From NCBI GenBank assembly GCA_016169945.1, contig JADLSH010000013.1, positions 92,501 to 156,500 on the forward strand: a DNA stretch of 64,000 nt, in the 5' to 3' direction. The notes under the pieces are model-generated. The model made no database searches. It was not told where the DNA came from and saw only the letters and a program-made list of their open reading frames with translations. This stretch comes from Trachythela sp. YZ-2020 (lineage: Eukaryota; Cnidaria; Anthozoa; Malacalcyonacea; Clavulariidae). The position numbers were made by a program, and so were the translations under genes. Below are positions 23,501 to 34,864 of this stretch, piece by piece; the stretch's first letter is position 1; each line of letters opens with the position of its first letter.

Positions 23501-24816
23501 GGCCAAAACTGATCTGATAGAACGGAAATTGCGTCATCCTCATGGACATTAACTTTAGCCGAAACAGTTCCTTTACGTTTACTCGGAAACACCCGTAAGT
23601 GTGTTAATGTAATTCCCCTTTTTTCTATATATTGACGTATGTCATTTTCTGTCACATTTTCGTCTATTCCTGTCAAGAGAAATCGCCTAATATTCCTTCT
23701 TTTTCGTTTAACCCCAATAAAACCGTCAGTTTGCTTCGAATTAAAGCTTTCGCCAGAGGCGGAGGTAGAAGTGTTGGGCATTTCCAGTGAATTAACTGCA
23801 GCACTTTGGTTTTTGTTTATATTATTAGCATTAATGCTCGGCGAGCCATGTGCTTTGTTGTGTTCATGAACTTTTTCTGTAGTTTCATCTACTTCAACTA
23901 TTTCTTTTGTCTTCGTAAGGTCATAATGCGTTGGCGGTTTAAGCCTCCTATTGTTTGTTGGTAAACTATTACTGACAGATTCTAAATTGTGCACTGTATT
24001 TACTTGAGCTAGGCAATTAGTCTCCAGAGTATTCTTTTTTGTTTTTTCACTATAAAGTGTTTTAGTATTGTTGGTACTATTATCAGTTGCTTTATTACCC
24101 TGAGACATCTGTTTACTTAGTTTATCACTGAATTTATTCAAATTATCTTGTAGTTCTTTGTTACGTTTGTTCAACATACCAATTTCTTCCCCTTGTTTCT
24201 CAATAACTTTGTCCTTCTCCAAAAGTTTATCCCCAATTTTCTTAATTTCGATATCAAACTTTTCGCGTAGCAAAAACAAGTCAGCCTCCAACTTGGAAAA
24301 TCGCTCGGTACAAGATTTATGTGTAAGCCGTAACTCCGCAGCAATCCTGCTTCCCTGGCTAGCACTGAACAGTGGTGTGCCATAATTTAAACCGGAGCTT
24401 CTATCAATAGTGTCATTCTCAGAGAAGCTCATATCTCCCATACTGCTGGCCCCAGAGATTACTTCTGCACGATTATCAGGTTGCGATAGTGTAAAAACAC
24501 TATCCAACCGTGACGATGCTTTAAACATCGCATTTATATCAACAGTAATGACCTTCGTATCTAGACAGTTATATAATTCAAATATATCATTTGCCAACCG
24601 CTCTTCAAGGTTTTTAAATTGACTGCTGTCCTTTGGTTTCCTTCGAGTGTAGAGTTCCCCAGTAGGAAAATTCGATATTGGTTGACATTCCGTGACTAAT
24701 GCACTTTTTAAGTTAGTCAGGCTTTCAACATTTCCTTCGCTTGCCAAAACTCTTACAATTTCCATCTTTGGCCGATCTTTTATTGAATTTAAACGACCTC
24801 GAAGAGATTCTGCCAT
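23501..24816 (-). CDS. LINE ORF1 protein, full N-terminus, short C-terminus
   Basis: Best ORF1 of this LINE family: one open frame of 440 codons starting MAESLRGRLNSIKDRPKM and stopping just past the deletion point at ~23494. In order: an N-terminal region of about 130 residues, a Ser/Asn-rich patch, a coiled coil (~170-245, rich in K/E/L/N), a low-complexity linker, and the RRM-like domain (~375-440, from RRFLLTGIDENVT). Compared with copy A the last ~25 residues (WLTKGQLLKLR part) are lost to the internal deletion. ORF1 proteins of LINEs bind their own RNA; that role is inferred from position and layout. The start is the first ATG in frame. Confidence 0.8.
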
Positions 24817-24960
24817 AATTTCTTACGAGGTACTTGTTGTTTACTTTTATATCTTATTTAGTGAAGAAAAATCGTTCTTAAAACGAAGTATTTAGCAGCT
24901 ATATACCGGAGCACAATATACGTGACCGGCAGCCATTTTAATATATAAGCCAACGTTTTC
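24817..24960. promoter_or_regulatory. 5' region of LINE C/D abutting LINE E
   Basis: Short stretch between the ORF1 start of LINE C/D (-) and the first ORF of LINE E (+), so the two elements face away from each other. AAAATGGCTGCCGG on the minus strand (~24925-24940) resembles a YY1 site (AANATGGCNGC), a factor known to position initiation in human L1. Whether it works here is unknown. The exact boundary between the two elements is not visible. Confidence 0.35.
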
Positions 24961-24963
24961 GTG

Positions 24964-25347
24964 ATGGATATAGAACAAGCCAACAGAGGAAGCCTTTTAC
25001 ATGGTGTATCAACGAACAGTAAAGGCAAATTAATATGGATTGGATCTCTCGAGTCACTGCAGATGTTTGTCAAGGATGTTCTGAATATTTCTGACGGGAC
25101 TTGGGGTTGCCGTGGTGGTGCAAAGCAGTTTAAAAACGAATGTATAGACATCAGATGGTATCCTGATACGAAATCGATAACACTTAGCGGGAAGTTAAAG
25201 GACGAACTTAACCAACAGCTGATTTCGCTGGCTTCTATATCTACAGAATTGGCAAACAGCGAAAATAAAGAAACTGACGACCAAAGCGAAACTAAAGAAA
25301 CTGACGACCAAAGCGAAACTAAAAGAAAAGGCTTTATCCAGAGTTGA
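24964..25347 (+). CDS. LINE E ORF1-like protein, probably truncated
   Basis: 127 codons from ATG 24964 (a GTG lies just before). It contains KLIWIGSLESLQMFVKDVLN, then TWGCRGGAKQFKNECIDIRW and SITLSGKLKDEL. The same pattern appears in the remnant at 46575-46795, so it is a shared LINE ORF1 domain in this genome. The end has two direct copies of ETDDQSETK (15-27 bp unit), after which a frameshift seems to put the rest (LNNLKANLVRDKLFINGELF) in another frame up to ~25425. Function unknown. Confidence 0.6.
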   Translation: MDIEQANRGSLLHGVSTNSKGKLIWIGSLESLQMFVKDVLNISDGTWGCRGGAKQFKNECIDIRWYPDTKSITLSGKLKDELNQQLISLASISTELANSENKETDDQSETKETDDQSETKRKGFIQS

Positions 25348-25571
25348 AAAAGGCAAGACTTAATAATTTAAAAGCAAATCTTGTCAGAGACAAACTTTTC
25401 ATCAATGGTGAATTGTTCAGGGGGTGACAAGTCTATTCATAATAATATAGTCTATAGATCGAATATCAGTATCACACATTTATATCTTTTATCTTTACTA
25501 ACTTTTACTGCGAAAAAATTAAATTTGAATCTTTATTACATAACAATCTAAGTTCTTCTTGATAGACAACC

Positions 25572-28500
25572 ATGTCTACTGAAAATTCAAATGTAAACAA
25601 TGCGATGAAAATATGCTCATCGTGTTCAAAATTAATCTCAAGTGAAATTAATATTTCCGAGTGCAACATATGTCATAAGTGGTTTCATGCTGTGAAAGAA
25701 TGAATGAAATCATTTGATACTATTGATATGTCTGATTCGCCGATAACTTCGTCTCAGAAAAATGATATTTTCCGTACTTGTTTCAAGTGTAATTTATCAT
25801 TTCAATTCAATAACAAAAATATAGAAAAACTAAACGAATTGAAGTTTAACCCATTCCAGACAAATAATGATGTGGCATTCAGCCAACATAACGCAAATAT
25901 TGATAAATGTTTCAACATTAATGAAATAGACTGCAACTATTATTTACCAGCGGAGTTTTTAGCTAAATCTAAAAAACATCTCAATTCATCTAATATATTC
26001 TCTATAATGCACCTAAATATAAGAAGTATAAGAAACAAATTTGACAGCTTTAAATATTTAACTGAATCACTAACCAAAAATATAAATATAATAGGCTTAA
26101 CTGTAATGGCTAAGCAATAATGACTGTGAACAATATTATAGATTAGAAGGATATGACTTTGTAGGAATAAATAGGGTAAATAAAAAAGGAGGGGGAGTTG
26201 GAATATATATTAAAGAGCAATTAAACCAGAAAAACGCGAGGACCTAACCACAAATATTGAAGATATCATTGAAAGTGTTTTTATCGAAATATGCACAACC
26301 ATAGGGAAAAATGTTATTATTGGAGTAATTTACAGACCACCAAATAGCAAAATTGAAATATTTGAAAATGCAATGAATGAATTATTGAATAAAATTGATC
26401 GAGAAAACAAAATCTGTTATCTTATGGGAGATGTCAATATAGACTTACTTCAATCAGATAACTGTGATATTGCTAATAGGTTTAGTGAGCAACTTTTTAC
26501 CTCCTCTTTTTACCCAGTTATAACCAAACCAACCAGAATCACTGAACATACTGCTACTCTAATTGATAATATTTTCACTAATAATATAGAAAAAATAGAC
26601 TCAAGTGTAAATGGAATTATTTTCAGTGACATCTCAGACCATCTGCCCATATTGCATGTGTGTGACCTCAATACAACCCATTTAAATAAATGTAACACAA
26701 AAATAATAGATACTAGAGACTTTAGCAATGTAAATATAAATGTTTTCAAGCAAACTGTTAATGAAATATCTTGGCCAAATGTTTTTTCTGATAACTCAAA
26801 TCCGGATCTAAGTTTTTCCGAATTCACAGAAGCATTCTTAAATGCCTATAATACAAGTTTCCCAATTAGAAAAAAAGTCATTAAAAACGCTGTTGATAAA
26901 AACAAAAGTCCTTGGATGACAAAAAGTGTTTTGAAATCAGTGAGAACAAAAAACAAGCTATATAAGGCTTACTTACTAAATAATAGTAAGAAAAATCAAA
27001 ATTCATACAAAAAATATAAAAATAAGCTGAACCACGTAATCAAAGCAGCAAAGAAAATGCATTATGAAGAACAATTAATAAAATATAAACATGATGCTAA
27101 AATGATTTGGAAAACATTAAATAATATTCTGAACAAAAAAACCAAGAAAACAAATTTACCAAAGCAGTTTGCTGATAATACATCATCCAGCATTATAGAT
27201 GATCCAATAAAAATCGCAAACAAATTTAAAGACTATTTTGTAAATATAGGACCTAATCTAGCTAAGAAAATTAATAACAACAATACAACATTTGATAAAT
27301 ACCTTACAGACAGTATCCCTAACAGCTTATTTCTGGATCCAGTTACAGAACATGAAGTAAGAAGTGAAATAGAAAAACTAAACACAACTAAAAGTCCTGG
27401 ATATGATGGTCTTAGTGCAAAAATAATAAAACTTGTGACAAATGAAATCTCTAAACCAATTACACAAATATTTAATCAAACATTTTTAACTGGCAATATT
27501 CCCCAAGAACTCAAAATTGCGTTAGTAACACCAATTTATAAGTCAAACGAAGATAACAGATTTGAAAACTACAGACTAATTTCAGTTATAACTTGTTTTG
27601 CAAAAATACTAGAGAAAACTATGTATAAACGTCTCATCAATTTTGTTGAAAAAAATAATATTCTTTCGGAGCACCAGTATGGGTTTCGTAAGAATAGATC
27701 AACTGAACTCGCTATAATTGAGTTTATTGATAAAATAACAAAATCAATAGACAAAGGACAATATACAATTGGTATTTGCCTTGACTTGTCAAAAGCGTTT
27801 GATACTATTAATCATAGTATTCTGCTTAAGAAATTGGAATACTATGGAATTAGAGGTGTTACACTTAAATGGTTTGAGAACTACCTTTCCAATAGAAAAC
27901 AAATTGTAAAATATAATGACACTAAGTCTGAAGCATTGACAATAACTAGTGGTGTTATTTTTATTATACATAAATGATATCCAAAATTGCAGCACACTAG
28001 TTTCCAAAATATTGTTTGCAGATGATACAAATATTTTCCGCAGTCATTCTTGCTTAAAAGAATTAAATTTAATCATGCAAGATGAAATAAATTAAATAGC
28101 TGATTGAATTAGCAGCAATAAATTATCACTGAATGCATCTAAAACAAAATTTATTCTATTTAGATCATCGAATAAAAAGATTAAACACAATATAACAATT
28201 TCTATAAATGGACAACCAATTAAGCAAGTTAAAAATACAACTTTCCTTGGTGTTATTATTGATGAACACCTAAATTGGAATGATCACATTGATTTAATTG
28301 TGAAAAAAGTTATAAAATCTACGGGAATAATATCCAAAATTCGACATTTCACAAATTTTAATACTCTCAAACTAGTCTATTATGCTTTAGTTTATCCTTA
28401 TTTAACATATGGAAATCTAATATGGGGAAATACATATAAGAAACGATTACAAAAATTAATAAACATCCAAAAGAAAATAATTCGATTAAAGATGTTCAAA

Positions 28501-28600
28501 TCGTATTCTGAGCACTCTGAACCACTATTTAATAAATCAAACATTCTGAATATTACAAAAATTAATGATTTTCTAACTAGTTTATTCATGTTTCGATAAA
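25572..28600 (+). pseudogene. LINE E ORF2 (zinc finger, endonuclease, RT), CR1-like, broken
   Basis: Starts MSTENSNVNNAMKICSSCSK and has a PHD-like CxxC...CxxC..H segment (25611-25700) that hits a TGA before the finger ends. The endonuclease begins IMHLNIRSIRNKFDSF (~26008), breaks near 26105, and resumes with GVIYRPPNS (~26325), LMGDVNIDLL (~26420) and SDISDHLPIL (~26625). The RT has SPGYDGLSAKIIK (~27390), QYGFRKNRSTELAI (~27675), LDLSKAFDTINHS (~27785), then loses about 40 bp where GVPQGSILGPLL is expected (~27955). It continues in another frame with FADDTNIF (~28020), a TAA near 28095 and LTYGNLIWG (~28405). It is clearly non-functional. Confidence 0.92.
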
Positions 28601-29151
28601 ATACTTTAGCAATTATTATGTAACTAACAACAAAATACATGAACACAACACAAGGAACGCATCTAAACTTCATAAATCATACTCAAGAACTAATTTTGTC
28701 AAACATTCACTTTACAATAAAGGTGTGAATATCTGGAATGAGTTAAAGTCTGAATTGAAAAATATTAAATCTTATAACATATTCAAGAAAAAATCAAAAA
28801 ATTATTTCTTGCTGTTGCATTCGGAAACATAAATTTTATATATCTCTCATCTATCTCTTGTAAATTATATATGTCTTCTAACTTTTCCTAATTTGTATAT
28901 ATCTTTATCATTATTTGAAATATTGTAAAATATCTCAAACTCATCTTCTTTTTTTCTATTAATAACATTAAATTACCTTAAGTTCTGATCATCAATGTAA
29001 TTAATTGTAAATAATTAACCTAGGGGTCTTAATCAAAAGCCTTTCGTGGTTTCTAGTAGACCTCTAGCCCAATAGTTCTGTAACCTGTATTTTATTTTAA
29101 ACTATGTATGTATGTATGGGCAAACTTTAATAAATAAATAAATAAATAAAT
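28601..29151 (+). repeat. LINE E 3' end with (AATA)n tail
   Basis: Continues the ORF2 C-terminal region in a shifted frame to a stop near 28830 (KSKNYFLLLHSET), then an AT-rich 3' UTR with TATGTATGTATG near 29104. It ends in AATA repeats (29128-29151), the tail expected of a CR1-like element. LINE F sequence begins at once after it. Confidence 0.8.
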
Positions 29152-30010
29152 ATTTATCAACGATCTTCCAGAAGTCATCCCAAATTGTAAAATCGTTTGA
29201 TATGCTGATGATACAGGAATATTTTATGCTGGGAATGGTGTTCAATTACTTCAACAGTTCTTCAATGTGAAATATATCTCCTTGACAATTGGTTCTCAGC
29301 TAATCAATTAATTGTTCAAAGGCAAAAATTATGCTTCCAAGGTTCCAAGCAACGGCTATCAAGGTGCAATAGGCCCCAGTTATTTATTTCCGGAATCTCC
29401 CTTCAATTGGCATCGTTAGTAAAGTATTTGGGTTTGACTTTTGATCCTAGCATAAACTTGCACGACCATGTAGACAATGATGGATCCAAAGTCTCCAGCA
29501 GATTAATCCTTATGGGGAGAATTAGGAAATATGTTGATGTAGATACTAGTAAATATTTGCATAGTCCTTTCATTCAACCCTTGTGTGAGTATTGTGATGT
29601 AATCTGGTCGAATGCAGATTAAACGGTGCTTGACAGACTTCTGGCATTACAAAAGAGAGAGGCTCGGATAATTTTGCAAAAGCGAGTTGGTTAGAGTAGT
29701 CAAGAATTGTTTAGAAAATGAGCATGAAAGCCAACTGATCGATGGGATTTTCATAAATGTCTAGCGGTCTTTAAATCTCTTAAGGGTTTCTATCCTATAA
29801 ATCTTAGGAATCTATTTGTTCTTAATTCTGATATACATAATTATAATACCCGTACCCGATCACATATTCATCCTGTAAAAATTTCAAGTCAAGGTATAGA
29901 TCGTTTTTGTTTTCAGCTGCTAAGTTATATATTAATAACCTCAACCCTACTGTGAAGAACTCTATTACTATTAGCGACTTCACTGATAGGTACTGGTCAT
30001 ATAATCTTAA
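29152..30010 (+). pseudogene. LINE F RT fragment
   Basis: Opens in the middle of an RT with FINDLPEVIPNCKIV, a TGA where Leu is usual, then YADDTGIFYAG carrying the catalytic pair. The thumb/C-terminal region follows: VKYLGLTFDPSINLHDHVD (~29425), PFIQPLCEYCDVIWSN, then in other frames LDRLLALQKREARIIL (~29630) and a typical C-terminal block to ~30010. It is a different family from E, 5'-truncated or cut by E, with several stops and frameshifts. Confidence 0.85.
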
Positions 30011-30614
30011 GTCCTTAATCTTCGTGTTTTTTTTCTATTAATTAATCACTGTGGGTTTGCACAGCTTCCACGTAAATAAGTGTCAACTTTTTTAATTTTG
30101 TGCTTAATAATTTTTTAATTTGTGCTAATTTGTGCATTGAGCAACTTTACCTTGCATATATGTATTAAGTTTGCCAAAATTATTTTATTTTACATTTCTT
30201 AAGTCTATTATATTTTCATTTTGGTTTCGGATGGAAGAAAGTCAGGTAAAAATTATAATTATGTTTCGTTGCTTTCTGGAAGGACAAATAATAATAGAGG
30301 AAACAGTTTGAAAAGTTTTTCTCTTCTATTTTCCCCCATACATTACAATAGCAACAAGAAGCTTGTAAGTTTTTCTTTAGTGACTATGTGTTTTCGTAAA
30401 GTAGCATCGTTAAGATTCTGAAAATAAGAAAGTAAAGAATATCCAAACATTGATTATCTTTATGGTAAGTAAAAACTGGTGAACGAATGTGAACTTTAAT
30501 GTTTGTTAGCTGTAAATGTTTGATAACATTATTCATGAAACAAAACTACTCACGGAGCAAAATTTCTGTTGTTTGCTTTTTTGTGTTTTCTTCTTGGTTT
30601 GAACAGGTGGGCAT

Positions 30615-30700
30615 TTTGCACAGCGCATGCGCTAGTTTAAGAGCGAAACTTGGCGCAATCCCTGGGGCGAGTTGAATAAATCCAATATGGCGACGCATGG
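30615..30700. promoter_or_regulatory. NRF1/YY1-like GC-rich cluster, possible promoter
   Basis: GCGCATGCGC at ~30622 is a perfect match to the NRF1 palindrome. CAATATGGCGACGC at ~30684 matches the YY1 consensus and includes an ATG. Both lie in a short GC-rich island inside AT-rich DNA, the usual make-up of animal housekeeping promoters. The plus-strand frame from that ATG is only 31 codons (MATHGRSVSWISLLFKLIK); a minus-strand 88-codon ORF (30812-30546) crosses the island. Neither is recognised, so the target gene is unknown. Confidence 0.35.
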
Positions 30701-31059
30701 AAGGAGTGTTTCGTGGATTTCTTTGCTTTTCAAGTTGATAAAACAGCATTGTAATCAAAGGAAACTTTGCAATAATTAATGGAAAACATTTAGCAATGCT
30801 TCCCAAAGTCATTTTGCTCCGTTATTTCTCTTTTCATGCTTTGAAAACAGGCAAGCTCACCCTTTTTGAAATATTCCCATCAACATTCCCAAGTTACTTC
30901 CCCATCATTTGTTTAAACTAAACAGAAACAGATTAAATACTTACAGTAGCTATATAAGGTATAATTATATTGTTCACTGATCTGAAAGATTGCAGTGTTT
31001 TTAGTACTCATTTGAGCAAAGAATTAGATGTAATTTAATTAAATCTAAACATGCACCGC

Positions 31060-31330
31060 AAAAAATCAAAGTCTAGCCTAGAATAAAATTCTTATTTTTT
31101 AGATTATTTTTCTTATTTTTAGAAATTATTTCTTGTCAAGAAAAATTATAAGAAAAAAGTTCTTGTTTTAAGAAAACATTTCTTAAAATAAGAAAATTAA
31201 TCTAGGGAAGATAATCCAGAGGACTTTTTTCTTATTTCAAGAATGATATTCTTGCGTCATAGAATAATATTCTGAAATATTATTGAACAAGAAAATTATT
31301 CTTGTTGAACTAAAAATGTATAAATTCGGT
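31060..31330. repeat. TTCTT/AAGAA-rich block
   Basis: Repeated words TTCTTA and TAAGAA alternate along ~270 bp, giving many short self-complementary pairs (for example TTCTTGTTTTAAGAAAAC and ATTTCTTAAAATAAGAAAAT). It is not a clean tandem array. Origin unknown. Confidence 0.5.
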
Positions 31331-32600
31331 AGACAATGATATTTTCACGTTGATTTTTCTTAGTTTCAAGAATACTTGTAATGTTATTGACACTCCGGGC
31401 AGCTCGTCAAGTAATTCGACCGATTAGATCAATTTAATATGTTTTGCGTCGTATCAAAGAACATGTATTTTTAAAGATCCTCTTGTATATTTTCAATTGC
31501 CAAGAGAGTTTTTTCACCTGTAGCCATATTAAACAAATTAAAAGTAAAAATCTATCTGGCTTTCGACATATATGATTGAGTTGAAAGGACTTTGTTTCAG
31601 TTGAGTTGTGGCCTCGTACGCAAGATTCAAATACAAGAGTGAAAAACACATGGAACTGTGTAGTCATACAAATAAAGATTAATGAATTATTTTGGGGATA
31701 TAAAGAAGAGTTTTCGTCAGAACGGTCAGAGATTACGTTGCTGATTATTGTTGTTTATATGCTGGACTGTTCAGATATTTGAGATCAGTGCCTTCAGTGG
31801 TATGCAGACGAGTGCCATATATGGACACTCAGGATGCTTAGCGAGCGTGCTATCACAGCGCGTCCTTTCAAAAATTTTGTTGAATTAAAGCTTTTATTTA
31901 TACATCCAAGTCTTCCGCAAATTTTAACGAAAATAGGAAGAAATATTCCAATATCTGAAGATTCAAACAATAACTTGAAAAGTAAATGTTAAACTATGTA
32001 AATATTTTTAGATTTTGCGTGTAAATATAGGGTATATAATCGATTGTTTTCACGTATAATTTTAGCCGTCCCTGGTCGCATATTTTGGCTTGAAGAATAT
32101 GCTATTAATAGACATTAAAAACTTTCTATATGCCTTTGTATTTACAGATTATCATTTCAAGCGATAAATACTGAAATAATATGTGGTCGAAGCGAGTCGA
32201 ACTGTCTAAAACAATACAAACTACACTTGTCTGCTACAAGGTATGAAAATTATATTGTTGATGTCTCATGATTGATACGTTTAAAAGTATATGAAATATT
32301 GACTCATTTAGCTTTGATGTTAATACAATCACCAAAGCAAAATCTTTAGCTTTCTATGAGAGGAGAACAATCCTTTGTAATAATATAGTATATTGTGCTA
32401 TCATAATATCATTTCTGTCGAGAACCTGGAACCCTAGCCAGCATAGCTACCAGAGCAGAGGAGGAATGAGGGTCTTCACGAAATGCAACGCGCGCCGGGG
32501 CGGTTTATCATATATACTCAATTTTTCGGCCTGCTCCGTCATTGTTCGATTGTTGCTCGCTACGTTCACAACTCAGAGATTAAAAGTAAAATATTAAAAA

Positions 32601-33675
32601 ATGGCGAGTTTTCGCAGTATTACTGGGATGAAAGCTTCTGAATTAGATGGGCATGAACTTCTTTATGTTCATTGTGTGTCGAAAAACCCTGTGAATATGA
32701 TCACAGATGGATTACCGTGCGTTCAACTAGAATGCTGCGAGGTTCATATAAGTTTTATGGATAGTTTGGACATTCGACGAACAGCCCTTATTCCATCAGT
32801 TGTTAAAGGCATAAAAATCGAAGAAATGTTCGCTCATTGTAGTAGCCCTGCATTGATAGAAGTGCATACCAGTTGCGTTTTCAAGGTGAGATGATTTAAA
32901 CGCATGCTTTTAATACTGTATATACATAATTTTGATTGAAATACATTTTGTATATTTCCAAAAAATAGAAACTTTAAAAACAGATAAGAAATACATACAA
33001 TGTGTTTACAGTACATAAATATCTTCGAATAAGAAAGGATTTAATCAGTAAAAATGTAGTGAAAATTGATTATAATATATAAATATATTTGATATAATTC
33101 AGGGCATAAAATATATTTTTTATTTGTTTTTTAAATTAATATTAAACACGTCATTGTTAGACTGATATTTAAGTCCTTTACCTTGACTTTGTTATGTTCC
33201 TACTCAATGTGTTTCTTACTTCCATGTGTAGTTCCATGACCCCATTGAAATCAGGGATGGATGTGGCCGGCTATGTAATATTGTCATGTTGTGGGAGTTT
33301 GATATTTCACCATCACCAACATCCCAAGCAGTCCCTCCAGGTGACCTGGATATTCAAAATGATGAGCTGGACAATGTACTTCCACCAGTACCTTTAAACA
33401 AGCCAACTGAATGTAATTGTTTTAAACAACTACTAAATCCTGTTTGTTTGGCAAATATTGATACACACCGAGTGGTACAGAACGAAGACCTGTCTAGTGG
33501 TGCTAGTGTTGGTGAAACTGAGGCAGTGAATGTAAATGAAGTTGAGGAAATTCAACAATTGACAGAAATTTTGGATGTGGAAAATACTGATTTTGGTGAT
33601 GAGGACAATAGTTCAGATGTTATATCTATGTATTCTGAAAAGTTTGTTGTTGTTGGATCTTGGCAAGAGAACTGA
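32601..33675 (+). CDS. Two-exon gene in the CAGAGGAGG element, unknown 242-aa protein
   Basis: Exon 1 is 32601-32885 (ATG in AAAAATGGCG), with donor AAG|GTGAGA. Exon 2 is 33232-33675, with acceptor TGTGTAG|TTC. The splice is phase 0 and gives one open frame of 95+147 codons. The N-terminal half is compact and Cys-containing (MASFRSITGMKASELDG; CVQLECCEVHISFMD; then FHDPIEIRDGCGRLCNI across and after the junction). The C-terminal half is acidic and low-complexity (many E/D/N/V), ending FVVVGSWQEN. No membrane segment or signal peptide. I do not recognise the family. It starts only ~145 bp from the element's terminus, so the promoter must lie in the terminal region. An accessory transposition protein or captured gene are both possible. 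Confidence 0.7.
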
Positions 33676-33863
33676 TACCAAGCGGCGCTCACAAGGTGCA
33701 TGTGGAGAAGGTGATCAAACCTAGAGTTGACATTCAAAGCGGAACATGAACCAGACTCACAATGTTTGAGACACAAATGCATTGAAATTTTTAGTGTTTC
33801 ACAATGACAACTGGCATATAATTGGCTATTATATTATATTATATTATATTATATTATACTATT

Positions 33864-34864
33864 TTATATTATATTGGGTGGTATTCTTGGTGGTGGTGGG
33901 GGCGGCATTCTTGGTATTGGTAGGGGTGCCGAGGGTGGTGGTGCCGAGGTTGCCAAGGATGGTGGTGGTGCCGAGGGTGGTGGGAGTGCTGAGGGTGGTG
34001 GTGGTGCCAAGGTTGGTAGTGATGGGGGTGCTGAGGGTGGTGGTGGCCTCTTGTCAATCACTAGTTCTGCTAAACTGTCAGATAATGTCAAACCATAATG
34101 GATTTCAGCATCTTCCAATGTTGCAAACTTTTTCCTGTACACAACAGTTACTCGTGATCGCAGACGGCAATCTATATAAAAGGCATGAAAACAAGAATGA
34201 AGTAACACATATCTATGATTGAATAATATTTAAAAAACATCCTTGATCTTACTCTTTTTATACTAAGGGCTTTCAAAATAAGCCGGCAGCCGCTGGGTTA
34301 CTTTGAGCTTTACCGCTGGGTTACTATGAGCTTTACCGCTGGCAACTGTGACCTGTTGGTCAAATTTTAGAACAATTTCAATAACAGACAACTTAAAATC
34401 CACATGGTAATGTTGCCTGCTAATTTATTATCACAACAGTCTATATTGAACCAATTCTGAAATCCCTGTATATTTATATTAATGAATTAGACATCTAACA
34501 GTAGCATTAACTTACTTGATAAGAGAATGTTAGAAGAAGTACCACATTTAATATGTTTGGCACCATCGTCCCAGAAACTGTTCTTTTTACCAAAATAATG
34601 CTGGCCACTCTCCAACAGACATTTTTCCATATTTTGGATCTGTTTTGGCAATCACTATGAACTCAACAAATGCCTTGTCTTCCTCAAAGGTCCATTGATG
34701 AAATTTTACTGGGGACTTCTTTGTAGGAACTGGGCAACTCTTCGTGACTTGTTCACAGGTTTTCCCGGCGTATCTCCTTTAGAAATATATGCCCTCTTGG
34801 CAATATCATTTTCCTCATCAACAATGTCAATAATATTATAAACATTGCTGTCGTCAGATTCCAT
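33864..34864 (-). pseudogene. Myb/SANT-like gene in the CAGAGGAGG element, frameshifted
   Basis: Exon 1 runs 34864-34516 from ATG (MESDDSNVYNIIDIVDEEN), with donor TCAA|GTAAGT. Exon 2 runs 34171-33864, acceptor TATATAG|ATT. The splice keeps frame and gives LLSNCRLRSRVTVVYRKKF. Between them lies a Myb/SANT-like helix pattern, FHQWTFEEDKAFVEFIVIA, then FGKKNSFWDDGAKHIK. Exon 1 holds two frame changes (near 34715 and 34590), so this copy is not translatable. Exon 2 continues FATLEDAEIHYGLTLSDSL and then a Pro/Ala/Ser-rich tail. A DNA-binding accessory role, like the Myb-like partner protein of Harbinger elements, is an inference. Confidence 0.65.

Larger units (their letters stand above)
30011..32455. 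other. Unassigned 2.4 kb, mostly non-coding
   Basis: I find no supported gene. ORFs here are short and of random composition. Two things stand out: the GC-rich cluster at 30615-30700 (own entry) and a stretch at 31060-31330 very rich in TTCTT/AAGAA words on both strands (own entry). The left 150 bp are probably LINE F 3' UTR. Confidence 0.4.

Noticed and set aside
33874..34098. Gly-rich plus-strand protein
   Set aside because: Antisense of the Pro/Ala-rich end of the SANT-like gene; no independent support.
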